A DNA stretch of 64,000 nt from Streptomyces sp. NBC_00557 (GCF_036345995.1 NZ_CP107796.1:1612001-1676000); one strand, 5' to 3'; numbered from the stretch's first letter, positions 44,784 to 53,882 are shown. The notes: generated by a model not told the origin, from the letters alone. Made by a program: numbers and translations.

Positions 44784-45563
44784 TCAGACGTCGAGGTCGA
44801 CCACCACCGGTGCGTGATCGGAGGCGCCCTTGCCCTTGCGCTCCTCGCGGTCGACGTAGGCGTCCTTGACGGCCTCGGCGAACGGCGCGTTGCCGTACAC
44901 CAGGTCGATGCGCATGCCGCGGTTCTTGGGGAAGCAGAGCTGGCGGTAGTCCCAGTAGGTGAACGGGTGGTCGTACTTCAGCGGGCGCGGCACCACGTCG
45001 CTCAGGCCCGCCTCGCGCAGGGAGGCGAGGGCGGCGCGCTCGGCGGCGGTGACATGGGTGGAGCCCTCGAAGGCGGCCGGGTCGTAGACGTCGTCGTCGG
45101 TCGGCGCCACGTTGTAGTCGCCCATCACGGCGAACGGGCGGCTGCCCTGCGCGTCGCCGTACACCGCCGCCTTCAGGGCCTCGAACCACTGGAGCTTGTA
45201 CGCGTAGTGCGGGTGGCCCACCTCGCGGCCGTTCGGCACGTACACCGACCAGACGCGGACCGGGCCGCAGGTCGCCGAGATGGCGCGCGGCTCGGTCACG
45301 CCGTCGAAGCCGGGGTCGCCGGGCAGGCCCCTGACGACGTCCTCGATGCCCACGCGGGAGAGCACCGCCACGCCGTTCCACCGGCCGGTGGCGTGGACCG
45401 CCGACTCGTAGCCCAGCTCGCGGAGCTGGTCGAACGGGAACTGCTCCTCGGCGACCTTGGCCTCCTGCAGGCACAGCACGTCGGTGCCGCTGCTCTCCAG
45501 CCAGGCCAGCAGCCTCGGAAGGCGGGCGGTGATCGAGTTCACGTTCCAAGTGGCGATGCGCAT
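44784..45563 (-). CDS. xth: exodeoxyribonuclease III (AP endonuclease)
   Basis: A 259-residue endonuclease/exonuclease/phosphatase fold enzyme that nicks abasic sites and degrades duplex DNA 3'-5' in base-excision repair. Landmarks are MRIATWNVNSITARLPRLLA (Asn7), VLCLQEAKV (metal Glu), FAVMGDYNVAPTDDDVYDP (catalytic Asp and Asn), MRIDLVYGN and the C-terminal GASDHAPVVVDL (Asp-His). The start is ATG 45563. A DUF6278-like gene follows and a metallo-beta-lactamase-fold gene lies upstream on the same strand. Confidence 0.95.
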   Translation of the reverse strand: MRIATWNVNSITARLPRLLAWLESSGTDVLCLQEAKVAEEQFPFDQLRELGYESAVHATGRWNGVAVLSRVGIEDVVRGLPGDPGFDGVTEPRAISATCGPVRVWSVYVPNGREVGHPHYAYKLQWFEALKAAVYGDAQGSRPFAVMGDYNVAPTDDDVYDPAAFEGSTHVTAAERAALASLREAGLSDVVPRPLKYDHPFTYWDYRQLCFPKNRGMRIDLVYGNAPFAEAVKDAYVDREERKGKGASDHAPVVVDLDV

Positions 45564-45598
45564 GCCTGACAACCTACCCGGCGCCACTGACAACGGGC

Positions 45599-46234
45599 TC
45601 AGACCTCCGCCGAGGCCCCGGGCGTCAGCCGCCGGTGGTCGGTGCCGCCCAGGGCGCCGATCTGTCGGTCGTAGATCGGGCGGGCCAGGTCGGTGAGCAG
45701 GGCGTCGTGGACGTCGTAGGCGCGCTGCGGCCTGACCTCGCGGACGTAGTCGATGACCTCGGAGATCTTGTTCCAGGGGGCCATCACCGGCAGCATCAGC
45801 GTCTGCACCGGATGGTTCGGGACGGTGAGGGCGTCGCCGGGGTGGAAGACCGTGCCGCCGTCGATGAGGTAGCCGACGTTGGTGATCCGCGGGATGTCGG
45901 GGTGGATCACCGCGTGCAGTTCGCCGTGGACCTGCACGTCGAACCCGGCCGCGGTGAAGGTGTCGCCGTGGCCGACGGTGTGCACCCGGCCCGGGAAGGC
46001 CGCCGTGATCCGCTCGGCGACGGACTTCAGCGTCCAGATCCGGGCCGCGGGGTTGTTCTCCATGGCGGCCCGGAGCCGGAACTCGTCGAAGTGGTCCGGG
46101 TGCTCGTGCGTGATCAGGATGGCGTCGGCGCCGAGCGCGGCGTCCTCCTCGCTGAACCCGCCGGGATCGATGACGAGGGTCTGTCCCTCCTTGTCGAGGC
46201 GGACACAGGCGTGCGACTTCTTCGTGAGCTTCAT
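45599..46234 (-). CDS. metallo-beta-lactamase-fold hydrolase
   Basis: A 211-residue small MBL-fold protein. The metal motif THEHPDHFDE (HxHxDH) follows LVIDPGGFSEEDAALGADAI. The single-metal pattern, short length and VFHPGDALTVPNHPVQTLML segment resemble the UlaG/YfiT-like MBL group often annotated as metal-dependent hydrolase. Substrate unknown. ATG 46234 is preferred because GGGGAG lies close upstream on the minus strand; a longer frame to 46273 has no ribosome binding site. Downstream after 35 bp is the exonuclease III gene. Confidence 0.88.
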   Translation of the reverse strand: MKLTKKSHACVRLDKEGQTLVIDPGGFSEEDAALGADAILITHEHPDHFDEFRLRAAMENNPAARIWTLKSVAERITAAFPGRVHTVGHGDTFTAAGFDVQVHGELHAVIHPDIPRITNVGYLIDGGTVFHPGDALTVPNHPVQTLMLPVMAPWNKISEVIDYVREVRPQRAYDVHDALLTDLARPIYDRQIGALGGTDHRRLTPGASAEV

Positions 46235-46297
46235 GTCTCCCCATCCTGCCCTGCGCGACGTGGCGGGGCTCACCCGGCGGGGCTCACGGGCCGGGGT

Positions 46298-47587
46298 TCA
46301 CTCGGCGGGCGTGGTCTCCTCCCGGATGACCTGCCGGGCCACCCGGAAAGCACGGTTCGCGGCCGGCATCCCGCAGTACACGGCCGCCTGCAGGAGCACC
46401 TCCTTGATCTCGTCCGGGGTGAGCCCGTTGCGCAGGGCGGCCCGGGTGTGGACGGCCAGCTCCTCCAGGTGACCGCCCGCGACCAGTGCGGTCAGCGTGA
46501 TGCAGCTGCGGGTACGGCGGTCCAGGCCCGGCCGGTCCCAGATCTCGCCCCAGGTGCAGCGGGTGAGGAACTCCTGGAAGTCCCGGGAGAAGTCGTCGGC
46601 CTCGGCCAGCGCCCGGTCCACGTGCGCGTCGCCGAGCACCTCCCGGCGGATCTTCAGCCCGGTCTCGTACCGGTCGGGCCGCGCGGCCGGCTGCTCCGGT
46701 ACGGCGGCCGGGGCTATCTCCGCGACCGGCACGGGCTGCGGCGGCACGGCCGGCACCGGCACGACCGCTGCCGGCGGCAGGACCGTCTGCCCGGTGTCGT
46801 AGGGCTGCTGCCAGGCGGTGGAGAAGTGGTGCACCAGCAGGTCGGTGACGGCAGCCGGCTGCTCGACCGGGACCAGGTGGGAGGCGCCGGGGACCACGGC
46901 GAGCCGGGCGTCCGGGATGCCGGCGACCAGACCGCGGGCCTCGGCGGGCCCGGTGACCTGGTCGTCGGAGCCGACGAGCACGAGCGTCGGCACGCCGACC
47001 CGGCCCAGCTCGCCGCGGACGTCGAAGGAGGCGAGCGCCTCGCAGGCGGCGATGTAGCAGCCCGGGTCGGTGGTGCGGACCATCTGCACCGCCCACTCGG
47101 TGATCGCGGGCTGGGCGGCGGCGAAGGCGCCGGTGAACCAGCGGTCCGGCGAGGTCCGGGCGATCGGGTCGAGCCCGTTGGTGCGGACGATCACTCCGCG
47201 CTGGCGGAACTCGTCGGCGGTCCCGAACCGGGGCGAGGCCGCGACCAGCGCCAGGGAGGCGAGCCGTTCGGGGTGGCGCAGGGCGAGCTCGATGCCGACC
47301 GCGCCGCCCAGCGCGCAGCCCGCGTAGCCGAAGCGCTGCACGCCGAGCGCGTCCAGCGTGGCCAGCAGCCGGGCGGCCAGCTCGGCGACGGAACCGGCCG
47401 GGCGGGCCGGAGCGCCGCCGTGCCCCGGCAGGTCGAACCGCAGGACCCGCCACTGCTTGGTCAGCTCCGGCACCTGGCGGTCCCACATGTGCCATGTGGT
47501 ACCCAGTGAGGGACCCAAGATCAGGACCGGAGCGTCTTCTGGCCCGTCAAAGCGGTATTGCAGGGTGTTCGGTGGTGTCTCACTCAC
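46298..47587 (-). CDS. pcaL: fused 3-oxoadipate enol-lactonase / 4-carboxymuconolactone decarboxylase, altered nucleophile elbow
   Basis: A 429-residue two-domain protein of the protocatechuate branch of the beta-ketoadipate pathway. Residues 1-260 are the alpha/beta-hydrolase (PcaD) domain; residues ~300-429, after a Pro/Val-rich linker, are the carboxymuconolactone decarboxylase (PcaC) domain, with DRRTRSCITLTALVAGGHLE and KEVLLQAAVYCGMPAANRAF. The GTG start at 47587 has GAGAGG upstream. In the hydrolase domain the elbow that should read GxSxG reads GCALGG (residues 90-95), with Ala92 where the serine is expected; the Asp (VGSDDQV) and His (GASHLVP) are kept. No other pca genes are in the window, and an IS110 element begins 29 bp upstream of its start. 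Confidence 0.88.
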   Translation of the reverse strand: MSETPPNTLQYRFDGPEDAPVLILGPSLGTTWHMWDRQVPELTKQWRVLRFDLPGHGGAPARPAGSVAELAARLLATLDALGVQRFGYAGCALGGAVGIELALRHPERLASLALVAASPRFGTADEFRQRGVIVRTNGLDPIARTSPDRWFTGAFAAAQPAITEWAVQMVRTTDPGCYIAACEALASFDVRGELGRVGVPTLVLVGSDDQVTGPAEARGLVAGIPDARLAVVPGASHLVPVEQPAAVTDLLVHHFSTAWQQPYDTGQTVLPPAAVVPVPAVPPQPVPVAEIAPAAVPEQPAARPDRYETGLKIRREVLGDAHVDRALAEADDFSRDFQEFLTRCTWGEIWDRPGLDRRTRSCITLTALVAGGHLEELAVHTRAALRNGLTPDEIKEVLLQAAVYCGMPAANRAFRVARQVIREETTPAE

Positions 47588-47615
47588 GCCCCAGACCCTC
47601 TCACGTCTCACGGAC

Positions 47616-48817
47616 GCCCCTATAACGCGGGGGCGCGGGAAACCGGTCTGACCAGGTTGAAGACCTCGCGGGCGACATACCGCTTGAGGCATCGGATGAT
47701 CTCGCGCCGGGTCTTGCCTTCCTGGGTGCGGCGTTCGTAGTACGCCTGGGTTCGGGGGTCGTGGCGCAGGCGGGTGAACACGATGCGGTGCAGGGCGGCG
47801 TTGGCCTGCCGGTCGCCGCCGTGGTTGAGTCGGCGCGTGCTCCGACGGCCGGAGGAGTACTCGATGGGGCTGACTCCGCAAAGGGCAGCAAAGGACGCTT
47901 CGGTGTTCAGCCGCTCGGGGTTGTCTCCCATGGTGATCAGGAGAGTGACGGCGCTGTCCGGACCGATGCCCACCGGTACGAGCAGCTGTGGGGCGTGGTG
48001 TTCGACGAGCTGGGTCAGGCGTTGGTTCAGCTCATTGATCTGCCCGGTGAGCTGTTCGATGCGTTCGGAGAGCATGCGCAACGTCATGTGGGTGGCCTGG
48101 GTCACCGCGTCTTTGTCTCCCTCGCTGTCGGGTGGGCTGAGGCGTGCGCAGGTGCGGAACAGCTCGGCATTGCCCAAGCTCGACAACCGTTCCCGCAGGG
48201 CGGGGTCGGCGATCACTAGGACGGCCTTGAGCTGGTTGATCGCCTGTGTGCGGGCCTTGACCGCGGAGTCCTTGGCGAGTTTGTAGATCCGGGCGCCTTG
48301 CACGGGTCCGTCGCCGGACTTGGCCTGGGCCCGGGTGCGACCGCTGAGCACGGCTCGCGCGGCGGCTTGCGCGTCGAGCGGGTCTGACTTTCCCAGCAGC
48401 CGGCGGGCCGAGCGATCGGGCCGGTTCACCTCGTATACCTCGACCTGCTGCGCCAGCAGGTAGCGGGACAGGCCCGCGCCGAAGGTGCCGGTGCCCTCCA
48501 CACCGGCCCGACGCACCGTCCCCCGCTTGCGGGCCCAGACGAGCAGCCGGCGGTAGCCGGCCGCCGTCGCCGGAAAGGACTCGGTACCCAGAACCTTCCC
48601 CAGCGAGGACACCACGGCGGCGACATGGACCTCGCCGTGCGTGTCCACGCCCAGGACGACCTCGCCCCGAACAGGAGGATCCGCGCTGGAGGAGGTGCTG
48701 TGCTGTCTGGTCGTCATGGTGTTTGGCCTCCCGCGTGGTGACCTGCTGGGCGGATGGCACCGGCCCGCTCGGGCGGTCTGAACCGTGATGGCGCCTGGAA
48801 CTCGGCAAGGCCCCTAT
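47616..48817 (-). mobile_element. IS110-family insertion sequence
   Basis: The transposase gene is bracketed by an 8-bp direct repeat, GCCCCTAT at 47616-47623 and at 48810-48817, giving an element of about 1.2 kb. IS110 elements lack inverted repeats and leave short direct repeats, as here. One repeat overlaps the transposase stop codon; the noncoding part is upstream of the gene (48718-48809) and contains a GCCCG-CT-CGGGC hairpin (48763-48774). The exact ends are an inference. Confidence 0.7.
47620..48717 (-). CDS. IS110-family DEDD transposase
   Basis: A 365-residue IS110-type recombinase. The N-terminal RuvC-like DEDD domain shows VVLGVDTHGEVHVAAVV (Asp25), AGVEGTGTFGAGLSRYL (Glu) and RSARRLLGKSDPLDAQAAARAV (two Asp). 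The C-terminal Transposase_20 domain contains LLVPVGIGPDSAVTLLITMG, FAALCGVSPIEYSSGRRSTR and NHGGDRQANAALHRIV, with the family's serine in the SSGR segment. The protein is full length and has no internal stop, so it is probably active. Its last sense codon is TTA, rare in Streptomyces and read by the bldA tRNA, placed there because the 3' end runs into the direct repeat. Confidence 0.92.
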   Translation of the reverse strand: MTTRQHSTSSSADPPVRGEVVLGVDTHGEVHVAAVVSSLGKVLGTESFPATAAGYRRLLVWARKRGTVRRAGVEGTGTFGAGLSRYLLAQQVEVYEVNRPDRSARRLLGKSDPLDAQAAARAVLSGRTRAQAKSGDGPVQGARIYKLAKDSAVKARTQAINQLKAVLVIADPALRERLSSLGNAELFRTCARLSPPDSEGDKDAVTQATHMTLRMLSERIEQLTGQINELNQRLTQLVEHHAPQLLVPVGIGPDSAVTLLITMGDNPERLNTEASFAALCGVSPIEYSSGRRSTRRLNHGGDRQANAALHRIVFTRLRHDPRTQAYYERRTQEGKTRREIIRCLKRYVAREVFNLVRPVSRAPAL

Positions 48818-49198
48818 TGGGACACGCCCTGTGGCTCGGTGACAGCAGAAGCCAGCCCGCAACGACGGTCGACAAGCCTGTGACTGGACACTTCGGTCAA
48901 AGATCTCAAGAGTCAGACCCCCGTCCGGGACGGCATCGCGCAACCGTCCCATCGATCCCGGCGTATCGGCACCTACCGACCACAGCCGGATGGCTTCGCC
49001 CGAACCAATGCCCAACCTGGCCGGAGCAGGCTGAGAATGAGTTGACTCCCCGCCCACTCGCGACCGGCAATGACGGACAGCCTGTGACCCGCCTTACTGG
49101 TCGCCCTCCATCAGCCATCGCACGAACGGCTTCGAGCCCTCATTCTGGTGCACGGTTGTCCGCAAGTCATGGAGCGGGCTGCCAAAGAGACGGCCTAG

Positions 49199-49351
49199 CA
49201 ACTCGGCAAGAGCACCGGCGAGTGCTGGGCGGCGGCCAAGAGCGGCCGGTGTCGGCCGGTCAGTCGGGAACAGGCGCTGGATGCCCTGCGGCAGAACGTG
49301 GCGCCGTGCATCCACTGCGGACCGGATACGGAACTCGGCCTACTCGAGTAA
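49199..49351 (+). pseudogene. C-terminal remnant of a DUF6233-like gene
   Basis: Reading 49199-49351 gives QLGKSTGECWAAAKSGRCRP then VSREQALDALRQNVAPCIHC and GPDTELGLLE before TAA. The pattern C-W-(x)n-S-R-E-x-A-L-x-A-L-(x)n-C-x-x-C-x-P-D-T-x-L-G-x-L is the C-terminus of DUF6233-type Streptomyces proteins. A TAG stop lies in frame at 49196-49198 and no N-terminal part is found, so this is a truncated relic between the IS110 element and the broken ligase gene. Confidence 0.5.
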
Positions 49352-49403
49352 CGGGGAACCAGCAGCACCGCACGAAGGGGCGCCCGCGTGGAAGGCATGG
49401 CGC

Positions 49404-49491
49404 ATGTGGGCGCTGCCGGACCCGATGCTCGCGGCCCCCGTCTCCGACCCGGCGCCGCCCGATGGGTGGGCCGCCGAGGAGAAGTGGGACG
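49404..49491 (+). pseudogene. 5' fragment of an ATP-dependent DNA ligase gene
   Basis: From ATG 49404 the frame encodes MWALPDPMLAAPVSDPAPPD then GWAAEEKWDG, the N-terminus of actinobacterial LigC/LigD-type ATP-dependent ligases, including the adenylated lysine of the KxDG motif (EKWDG). Homology stops at 49491, where an inverted-repeat-bounded segment begins; the frame then ends at TGA 49509-49511. The rest of the adenylation domain resumes at 50952. Confidence 0.75.
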
Positions 49492-50951
49492 GTTCTCCAG
49501 ACACCTCGTGATGTCTCATTCGCGTTGGCACCGTTCACCTAGGTCACGACTGGTCCTTCGTGCGTGCGGCTGAGGCTTGCCGGGTGTCTGCGCCGGCGCT
49601 GACGTGCCGCTGGGTCTCCTGGGGGCCGTGCCAGTCCAGGCAGACGGCGGTGGCATCGTCTTCGAGCCGGCCGTCGGCGGCGTCCCGGACCGCGGACGTC
49701 AGCGCCAGCACGGTCTCCCTCGGGTGCAAATTCCGGGTGCGCGCCAGCAGGGCGGGCAGATCGACCTTCTCTCCGTGACGTTCGAGCATGCCGTCGGTGA
49801 ACATGAGCAGACGGTCACCGGGCCGCAGGTCGAGGTCCTGCGCACGGTACGGGTGGGGAGTCAGCTCAGACAGCCCGAAGGGATGGTCCACCTCGCAGGT
49901 GATCGTCTCCACAGCCCCGTTGCGCATGCGCAGTGGCCAGGGATGACCGGCGTTGACGAGTTGGGCCCGCCCGGTATGGAGATTGATGCGCAGGAGCTGC
50001 CCGGTGGCATGACCGTGGCCGTGTTCGATCAGTGCCTGGTCTGCCCGGTGGGCCTGTTCGGCCAGGCCGGTGCCCGCCCGGCGGGCACCGCGCAGGGCGC
50101 CCACCAGGACCGTGGCGGCCAGGGCGGAATCCATGTCGTGGCCCATGGGATCGGTCACCGACACGTGCAAGGTGTCGCGGTCCACGGTGTAGTCGAAGGT
50201 GTCGCCGCTGAGGTCCTCGGAGGGCTCCAGGTTCCCGCACAGGGTGAACTGTGCGGCCTCGCACGACAGCGACAGGGGCAGCAGCTGGTACTGGATTTCA
50301 GCTGCCAGGGTGGGGGGCTTGGAGCGTTTGCCCCAGGTGTAGAGATCGGTGAAGTGGCCGTTGGCGATCACGATGTAGGCCAGGATGTGGGCGGCTTCCC
50401 CGACTGCGTCGAGCACGTCCTCGCCAGGGCCGGTCGGCAGGAGCAGTTCCAGCAGCCCGATCGCATCCCCGCGGTTGGTGACGGGCACGATCACCCGCTG
50501 TCCCTCGCCGGTCGCGTCCTGATACAGGCGCTGGGTACGGATCACCTCCTCGTAGACGCTGCCGAACAGGGGAATCCGCTCGGCCTGCCGCCCACCCTGA
50601 GTGGGAGCGGTGGACAGCCGAGCCACCGCCTTCCCCGTCAGGTCCACGATGAGGAAAGAGACCTTCGTGGCCTCGAAACGCCGCCGCAGGTCCTCCGCGA
50701 TCACGTCGACGGCGTCCGCCGGCGCCGCTGTCTCCGCTGCCGTCAGCAATCGGGGGAGCCCACTCTGTCGACCACTCACGACCGCAGTCCCTTCCACAGC
50801 CCCCCACCAGCTTGGTAGTCGCCGCAGTGAGCGTCAATCCGTGAACAGTCACGCTCCGGCATTCGCCCGCGGACGCGGCCGCCACGGCTGCTCTGTACAA
50901 AAGCGGCTCGACGGGCCCATGTCTTAGGAGACACGCCAGAGTCTGGATAAC
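49492..50951. mobile_element. 1.46-kb segment with imperfect terminal inverted repeats carrying a SpoIIE phosphatase
   Basis: The left end GTTCTCCAGAC (49492-49502) matches the reverse complement of the right end, GTTATCCAGAC (50941-50951), at 10 of 11 positions, and a further TGTCTC lies 9-11 nt inward on each side. The flanks GACG (49488-49491) and GATG (50952-50955) look like a diverged 4-bp target duplication. Removing the segment with one flank copy rejoins AAG TGG GAC GGC TGG, the KWDGW of a DNA ligase. No transposase is encoded; the only gene is the phosphatase. Confidence 0.6.
49544..50779 (-). CDS. PP2C/SpoIIE-family serine phosphatase
   Basis: A 411-residue phosphatase. GTG 50779 is chosen (AAGGGA eight bases upstream); GTG 50797 is the longer alternative. 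Residues ~1-165 form a GAF-like sensor ([40 protein letters not shown]). The catalytic domain begins at [14 protein letters not shown] and has [64 protein letters not shown] and [12 protein letters not shown], with the metal Asp residues in place. Such enzymes dephosphorylate anti-anti-sigma factors in partner-switching. It is closely similar in layout to the gene at 62071-63312. It lies inside an inverted-repeat-bounded insertion, so it was apparently mobilised. Confidence 0.88.
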   Translation of the reverse strand: MSGRQSGLPRLLTAAETAAPADAVDVIAEDLRRRFEATKVSFLIVDLTGKAVARLSTAPTQGGRQAERIPLFGSVYEEVIRTQRLYQDATGEGQRVIVPVTNRGDAIGLLELLLPTGPGEDVLDAVGEAAHILAYIVIANGHFTDLYTWGKRSKPPTLAAEIQYQLLPLSLSCEAAQFTLCGNLEPSEDLSGDTFDYTVDRDTLHVSVTDPMGHDMDSALAATVLVGALRGARRAGTGLAEQAHRADQALIEHGHGHATGQLLRINLHTGRAQLVNAGHPWPLRMRNGAVETITCEVDHPFGLSELTPHPYRAQDLDLRPGDRLLMFTDGMLERHGEKVDLPALLARTRNLHPRETVLALTSAVRDAADGRLEDDATAVCLDWHGPQETQRHVSAGADTRQASAARTKDQS

Positions 50952-51330
50952 GATGGCTGGAGAGCGCTGCTCTCTCTGGATGCCGGGCGTTTGGTGTTGC
51001 GCTCGCGCAGGGACAGGAACCTCGCACCCTCCTTCCCCGAGGTTCGTTCCGGGCACGGTCCAGCCGCCGACGCGACGGCCCTGGACGGCGAGCTGGTCGT
51101 ACGGGAAATCCAGCAGGCTCGCCTTCGAGCGACTCCGGGGTCGCCTCCAGCGGCGCGGTGCCGGCGCTGCCCGGCTCGCCGAGCAGTGGCCCGCCCACTT
51201 CGTCGCCTTCGACTTGTTGCGCCTGGCGGGCACCGACACGACCAGATGGCCGTACGCGGGCACCGCAGGGCTGCTCTGGAACGCCTCTTTGCCGAACAGA
51301 ACCTCACCGCGCCGTGGGCGCTGTGCCCGT
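50952..51330 (+). pseudogene. 3' fragment of the DNA ligase gene, with two frameshifts
   Basis: The adenylation domain continues as DGWRALLSLDAGRLVLRSRR, then RNLAPSFPEVRSGHGPAADA and TALDGELVVRE in one frame. From 51118 it moves to another frame (LAFERLRGRLQRRGAGAARL, AEQWPAHFVAFDLLRLAGTD), and from about 51276 back to the first (LERLFAEQNLTAPWALCPS). The ligase motif LDGEL and the FDLL segment are recognisable. Nothing resembling the OB-fold C-terminal domain follows. The gene is therefore dead by insertion, two frameshifts and 3' truncation. Confidence 0.75.
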
Positions 51331-51539
51331 CGTTCCCGCTGACCTGGGGATTCACGAAACTGCGGACAGAGCCCTGAAAACGGCCAGGGCTACTTGTCGC
51401 CCCACTTGGTCCGGCGTTCAACGGAGTGGGGAGTTTCAGCGAGCGTCGCGCCCGCTGCCGACCACGCGGCCGGTACGTTGGCGGCCACCGGTCCCGGCTG
51501 ACGTGGACCCGCAACGCAGCCGGCCCGCAATCCCGCAGT

Positions 51540-52426
51540 TCAGGGGCGGCCACTCCGCCGACCTGACCGCCGAATACCGAGCCGGGTCCCATGGCCGGCC
51601 GCTTCACCGTGCCGTCGGGCCCGTTCCGCGGGGAATTCCTCGATACCGATGACCCGCAGCAGTTCCAGCCGCTCGCGAGCCTCGGCGACGCCGAGCGCGG
51701 CGCCGTGGTCGGCGAGCAGAAGACGGATGCCGCACCGGCCGCTCCCAGGAAGGCGCTGTGCACGGTGGCCAGCGGGGAGTCGGGCGGTGCGTCCAGGTCC
51801 ACCCGCTTCTCAAGGACGGGAGCGCCTCCGTTCAGTACCTGGACCAGGGGCGAGTGGGTCGCCTCCCCGACCGGGGGCAGATGACCGCGCCAGTCCTCCT
51901 GCCGGGCTTCACGGCTCTCCGGGCCGGTCACGGCAACTCGGTGCACCTGACGGGATCCGACCCGCGGGTCCACCGCGGCCCAGTCGGCGAGGCGGGGAGC
52001 AAGGCTGCGGCTCAACCGGGCGAGGGCCTCGTCCACCTCCAGGGTCTGACCGAGCACCTCGGTGATCTCCGCGACGAGTGTCAACCGCTCGGCGAGACTC
52101 TCCAGAGCGCTCGCACGAGCGGCTCGTTCCGCCTGTTCCATCCGTTCTGACTGCCCCGCACGTTCCGCGCGTTCCCTACCGGCACGGCGGTCCGCCGCGG
52201 TCTCGACAATCAGCACGACCAGGCCACGCAGACGCCGGAGACGTCGTCCGCCAGGGGTGGCCGACGAGGAGATCGGGACCAGCCGTCCGTCACCACGCAG
52301 GCATCTGTCGTCGTCCCCGCGTGCCGAACGCCTCTCGGCCAGTGCCCACAGCAGCGGGCAGCGCTCCCGCGGGACGAGGGCACCTCCCGGGTCGCGATGG
52401 CACAGGGTCGTGCGTGGAACTCGCCG
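51540..52426 (-). pseudogene. PAS/GAF-type sensor gene fragment (SpoIIE-phosphatase class)
   Basis: On the minus strand, from about 52426, an open frame without a start codon encodes a PAS-like end (LWALAERRSARGDDDRCLRG, RLRGLVVLIVE), a coiled linker and a GAF domain (LAERLTLVAEITEVLGQTLE, LARLSRSLAPRLADWAAVDP, PPVGEATHSPLVQVLNGGAP, DSPLATVHSAFLGAAGAAS). An in-frame TGA (52427-52429) blocks the 5' side. Near 51740 the homology changes frame (LLLADHGAALGVAEARERLE) and ends at TGA 51540-51542. The phosphatase domain that usually follows is absent. It is a decayed relative of the multidomain sensor phosphatases around it. Confidence 0.6.
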
Positions 52427-52429
52427 TCA

Positions 52430-53128
52430 CCACCCGCCACACCAACGGCGGGGCCATGGGCGCCATCGTGGGGCGCCACCACTGCGGTCCCGTCAGCGGC
52501 TCCCCCGGCTCGTTGGCTGAACCGGAGGAGCCTGAGTCGAGCCAGCCCCATGGATACGCTGCTGAACGCGGCCCACCTCCGGGTCCCCCTCCCGAGTCCC
52601 CCACCCACACCCGAATGCCTGCCGCGATGTGCGACAGGCGCTCAATCGAAGCCGCGACCGGTCGTGCGCAGGGCCCCGGGAGGAGGGGATGCTCTGGGAC
52701 GCCGCGATCAAGACGTCTTCTTCCGGCTGGGGTTGATGCACTCCGAACGCACGGCCGTCCGCGCCCCCACCGGAGACCCTCGAACCGACTCTGAAGACGG
52801 TCAGCCGAGCCAGGACGACACCCGGCCTCGTGATCCTGCCCCGGTATCTGATGGTCGAACAGTCCTCCGCCCGGATCAGGCGCGCCGGCAGCCACCCGCG
52901 ACCATGGACGGCACATCCCGCGATCCGAGCGGTACTGATCGTCCGACGGGCAGGTCCCACCGTCATGGCCGAGTGGAACCCCGAGTGAGCTCCGCTCCAC
53001 CGGCCGGTGCGCGCCGTGGAACGGGATGCACGAGAACGGCAACCTGGGGTAATAGTCGAACTGTCGTCCTCGCAATTCCGTACGGCACCGGCGGCCCGGA
53101 CGGGAAACCCGAGGTCTGGGATGTGATC
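52430..53128. other. ~700-bp region without a recognisable gene
   Basis: Frames here are open on both strands through GC bias, but none shows a family motif. Part is probably the decayed 5' end of the PAS/GAF sensor gene. The last ~100 bp (around TGGGGTAATAGTCG at 53046) should hold the promoter of the ANTAR gene. Confidence 0.5.
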
Positions 53129-53476
53129 ATGATGGAAGACTCTCTGAACGGCACCCCGATGCGGCTCGAGGGGGACTTGGTTCCGCCACGGACACCGCTC
53201 CTGAACAAGATCAGCGAGTTGCAGACGGAAATCAGTCAGCTGCAGGAGGCCGTCGTCTCCCACACCGTGGTGGACCAAGCGATCGGTGTGGTCATCGCCC
53301 TCGGTGGCCTGCGTCCCGTGCAGGGCTTCCAAGTGCTACGAGAGGTCTCACAGCACACCAATACGAAACTGCGGCAGGTCTGCGAACTGATCGTGGACTG
53401 GGTACACGGCGAACAGCTGCCCGACGAGATCCGCACCTCCCTGGACAAGGCACTGGCCACCGCACGGTCCATCTGA
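53129..53476 (+). CDS. ANTAR-domain protein
   Basis: A 115-residue protein whose C-terminal ~80 residues form an ANTAR RNA-binding domain: ISELQTEISQLQEAVVSHTV, VVDQAIGVVIALGGLRPVQG, FQVLREVSQHTNTKLRQVCE. It has the helical hairpin and the conserved V-D-Q-A-x-G segment used to bind tandem hexaloop hairpins in antitermination. The first ~35 residues are too short for a sensor domain, so it would act with a separate partner. The start is ATG 53129 (53132 is also possible). It sits among sensor phosphatase genes and GAF fragments, a common setting for ANTAR proteins in Streptomyces. Confidence 0.78.
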   Translation: MMEDSLNGTPMRLEGDLVPPRTPLLNKISELQTEISQLQEAVVSHTVVDQAIGVVIALGGLRPVQGFQVLREVSQHTNTKLRQVCELIVDWVHGEQLPDEIRTSLDKALATARSI

Positions 53477-53882
53477 ACGCAGCACAGCTCTGCCGCCCGC
53501 GTTCTGAGCCGGACGGCAGGGCGGGCGGACGAGTTGAATGCCAGCTCACTTTCGAACCCGCACGCGACGCGACCTCCGCTCAACGTGTCCCCGCACCCAT
53601 CTGACCAAAACGTCGCACGCCAGACTTTCCGGCGGTCGCTGATCACGCACGCTACGAAGCGCCGGGGCCAAACCGGAACGCCGCTCGGGACAACGTCGTA
53701 GCCGGTCCGTTCTCGTCTGCGTCATGCGCTGAGCGAGACGCCGTATGTACGCGGCCGGTGCCCGCCGAGGCCGCGTACCGGCACCGGGCGGCAGGCCGGC
53801 GCGGGCCGAACAGCCGCTCAGTACGCCTGGGACCTGTGCGCTGGAGATCCTCCAGGGCGCCCGGGATGACGGTGCGTCGGTG
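53477..53882. other. 406-bp gap with a possible terminator
   Basis: No gene recognised. CCGCCCGC (53493-53500) and GCGGGCGG (53521-53528) can form an 8-bp stem just after the ANTAR gene, with an inner CTGCCG/CGGCAG pairing, a likely terminator. The rest shows no motif. Confidence 0.5.

Noticed and set aside
48754..49542. A 262-residue plus-strand frame beside the IS110 element
   Set aside because: Composition is random-like and the DUF6233 and ligase fragments in the same interval are read in another frame.
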